Of a stretch of 33,482 nucleotides of DNA, positions 32,729 through 33,482 are shown piece after piece. Both the position numbers and the translations under genes were made by a program. Numbering within the stretch: position 1 is the first letter of the stretch; each line of letters starts with the position of its first letter. This stretch comes from an uncultured Bacteroidales bacterium (GTDB taxonomy: Bacteria > Bacteroidota > Bacteroidia > Bacteroidales > UBA932): NCBI GenBank assembly GCA_944326335.1, contig CALVDM010000025.1, forward strand, positions 1 through 33,482. Reading direction: 5' to 3'. The notes beneath the pieces are model-generated. The model saw only the letters and a program-made list of their open reading frames with translations, had not been told where the DNA came from and made no database searches.

Positions 32729-33482
32729 ATGATAAATTTTGCTCAAGCGCACTACCTGATATTGCTTCTGCTTGTCCCGCTATTCTTCGTGGCCTATGCC
32801 CTGATGAGACATTTCAGGAACAGGCGGCTGCGGAAATTCGGGGATGAAGACCTTGTGAAGGAGCTCATGCCCTCGGTCTCCGGCTCGAAGGGCTGGGTGA
32901 GGCTGACACTGTTCGCCATGGCGTTCTTCTTTTTCGTGATAGGACTTTCGAGGCCGCAGATAGGTGCGAAGCTGAAGGAACGCAAGATAAAGGGCGTGGA
33001 GATAATGATTGCTCTCGATGTCTCGAATTCCATGATGGCCGAGGATTATTCCCCGAACAGGCTCGAGCGAGCCAAACTTGCCATATCAAGTCTTGTGGAC
33101 AAGTTGCGGGACGACAGGATAGGGCTCGTGGTGTTTGCCGGGACGTCTTTCGTCCAGCTCCCTGTCACGACAGACTATGCATCTGCAAAAATGTTCCTGA
33201 ACAGCATAAACACGGAGTCGGTCCCGGTGCAGGGGACGGCCCTCGGGGAAGCCATCACTACATGCATACGCAGTTTCAGTGCGCAGAGCGAGAGAAGCCG
33301 GGCGATAATCGTCATAACTGACGGTGAGAATCACGAGGATGACCCTGTGGCTGCTGCGAAGCAGGCGGCTGACATGGGGATAAAGGTCTTCACCATAGGC
33401 GTCGGGTCGCCGGAAGGGAAACCGATTCCGTATCACGGCGAGCTGCTGAAGGACAAGGACGGCAATATCGTGGTGTCGAGGC
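32729..33482 (+). CDS. batB: BatB-type VWA-domain membrane protein (partial, cut by right edge)
   Basis: The first 251 residues are present and the frame remains open at the window end. Two N-terminal helices (about 8-27 and 57-72) precede a VWA domain with MIDAS D97-x-S99-x-S101 in LDVSNSMMAEDYSPNR, QGTALGEA near 169-176 and VITDGENHED at 195-204. It begins MINFAQAHYLI at 32729, with GGGAGG (32718-32723) as ribosome-binding site. BatB usually also has TPR-linked partners (BatC, BatE) further on, outside this window. It is paralogous to BatA. Confidence 0.93.
   Translation, partial: MINFAQAHYLILLLLVPLFFVAYALMRHFRNRRLRKFGDEDLVKELMPSVSGSKGWVRLTLFAMAFFFFVIGLSRPQIGAKLKERKIKGVEIMIALDVSNSMMAEDYSPNRLERAKLAISSLVDKLRDDRIGLVVFAGTSFVQLPVTTDYASAKMFLNSINTESVPVQGTALGEAITTCIRSFSAQSERSRAIIVITDGENHEDDPVAAAKQAADMGIKVFTIGVGSPEGKPIPYHGELLKDKDGNIVVSR

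Overview
The window looks like a conserved chromosomal stretch from a member of the Bacteroidota, most likely order Bacteroidales. The evidence is the core-promoter signature TAnnTTTG upstream of many genes (with an upstream TTG at some), the MoxR/DUF58/BatA/BatB operon, an outer-membrane beta-barrel protein with a carboxypeptidase-regulatory-like N-terminal domain, an AsmA-like giant protein, and an rpsU gene with an unusually strong Shine-Dalgarno leader. Base composition is moderately GC-rich, with frequent AGG (Arg) and ATA (Ile) codons. The genus cannot be fixed from sequence alone.

Layout, left to right. 1-115 holds three short hairpins downstream of glyA. glyA (minus) diverges from a TrmH-type RNA methyltransferase (plus). 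The latter converges on a P-type cation (Ca2+-like) ATPase (minus), which diverges from an AraC-type regulator (plus). Next come an AsmA-like envelope protein and prmA (plus, 4-bp overlap), then a tRNA-Leu(UAG). On the minus strand lie rpsU, a CobB-like sirtuin and an AAA/STAND-type ATPase. On the plus strand follow rplU-rpmA, serS-ruvC and a large outer-membrane beta-barrel protein. On the minus strand lies rluD-PASTA-LysE, with the gene order read right to left. lnt (plus) diverges from it and converges, with a 65-bp coding overlap, on a minus-strand run of truA, lon, ung, coaD and a tandem-thioredoxin protein. Finally, moxR, a DUF58 gene, a BatD/DUF4381-like gene, batA and batB (cut by the right edge) form a plus-strand operon.

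Functionally this is a housekeeping and envelope-maintenance region. It covers translation (serS, prmA, rluD, truA, trmH, rpsU, rplU, rpmA, tRNA-Leu), DNA repair (ruvC, ung), proteolysis (lon), one-carbon and CoA metabolism (glyA, coaD), lipoprotein maturation (lnt) and envelope or stress functions (AsmA-like, Bat operon, beta-barrel protein). Genes are tightly packed: 1- or 4-bp start/stop overlaps in operons and three convergent pairs with overlapping 3' ends. No gap exceeds 300 bases without a gene. I saw no insertion sequence, prophage, CRISPR array, toxin-antitoxin pair or rRNA gene.

The most interesting signals are regulatory. The rpsU mRNA has a near-perfect complement to the 16S 3' end in its leader and carries the same octamer, and its complement, in the terminator hairpin. 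A perfect 7-1-7 palindrome precedes lon where no standard promoter is visible. The rplU leader is structured and contains a 19-codon ORF. A thioredoxin-like protein carries two separate CxxC folds. None of these amounts to a proven new system.
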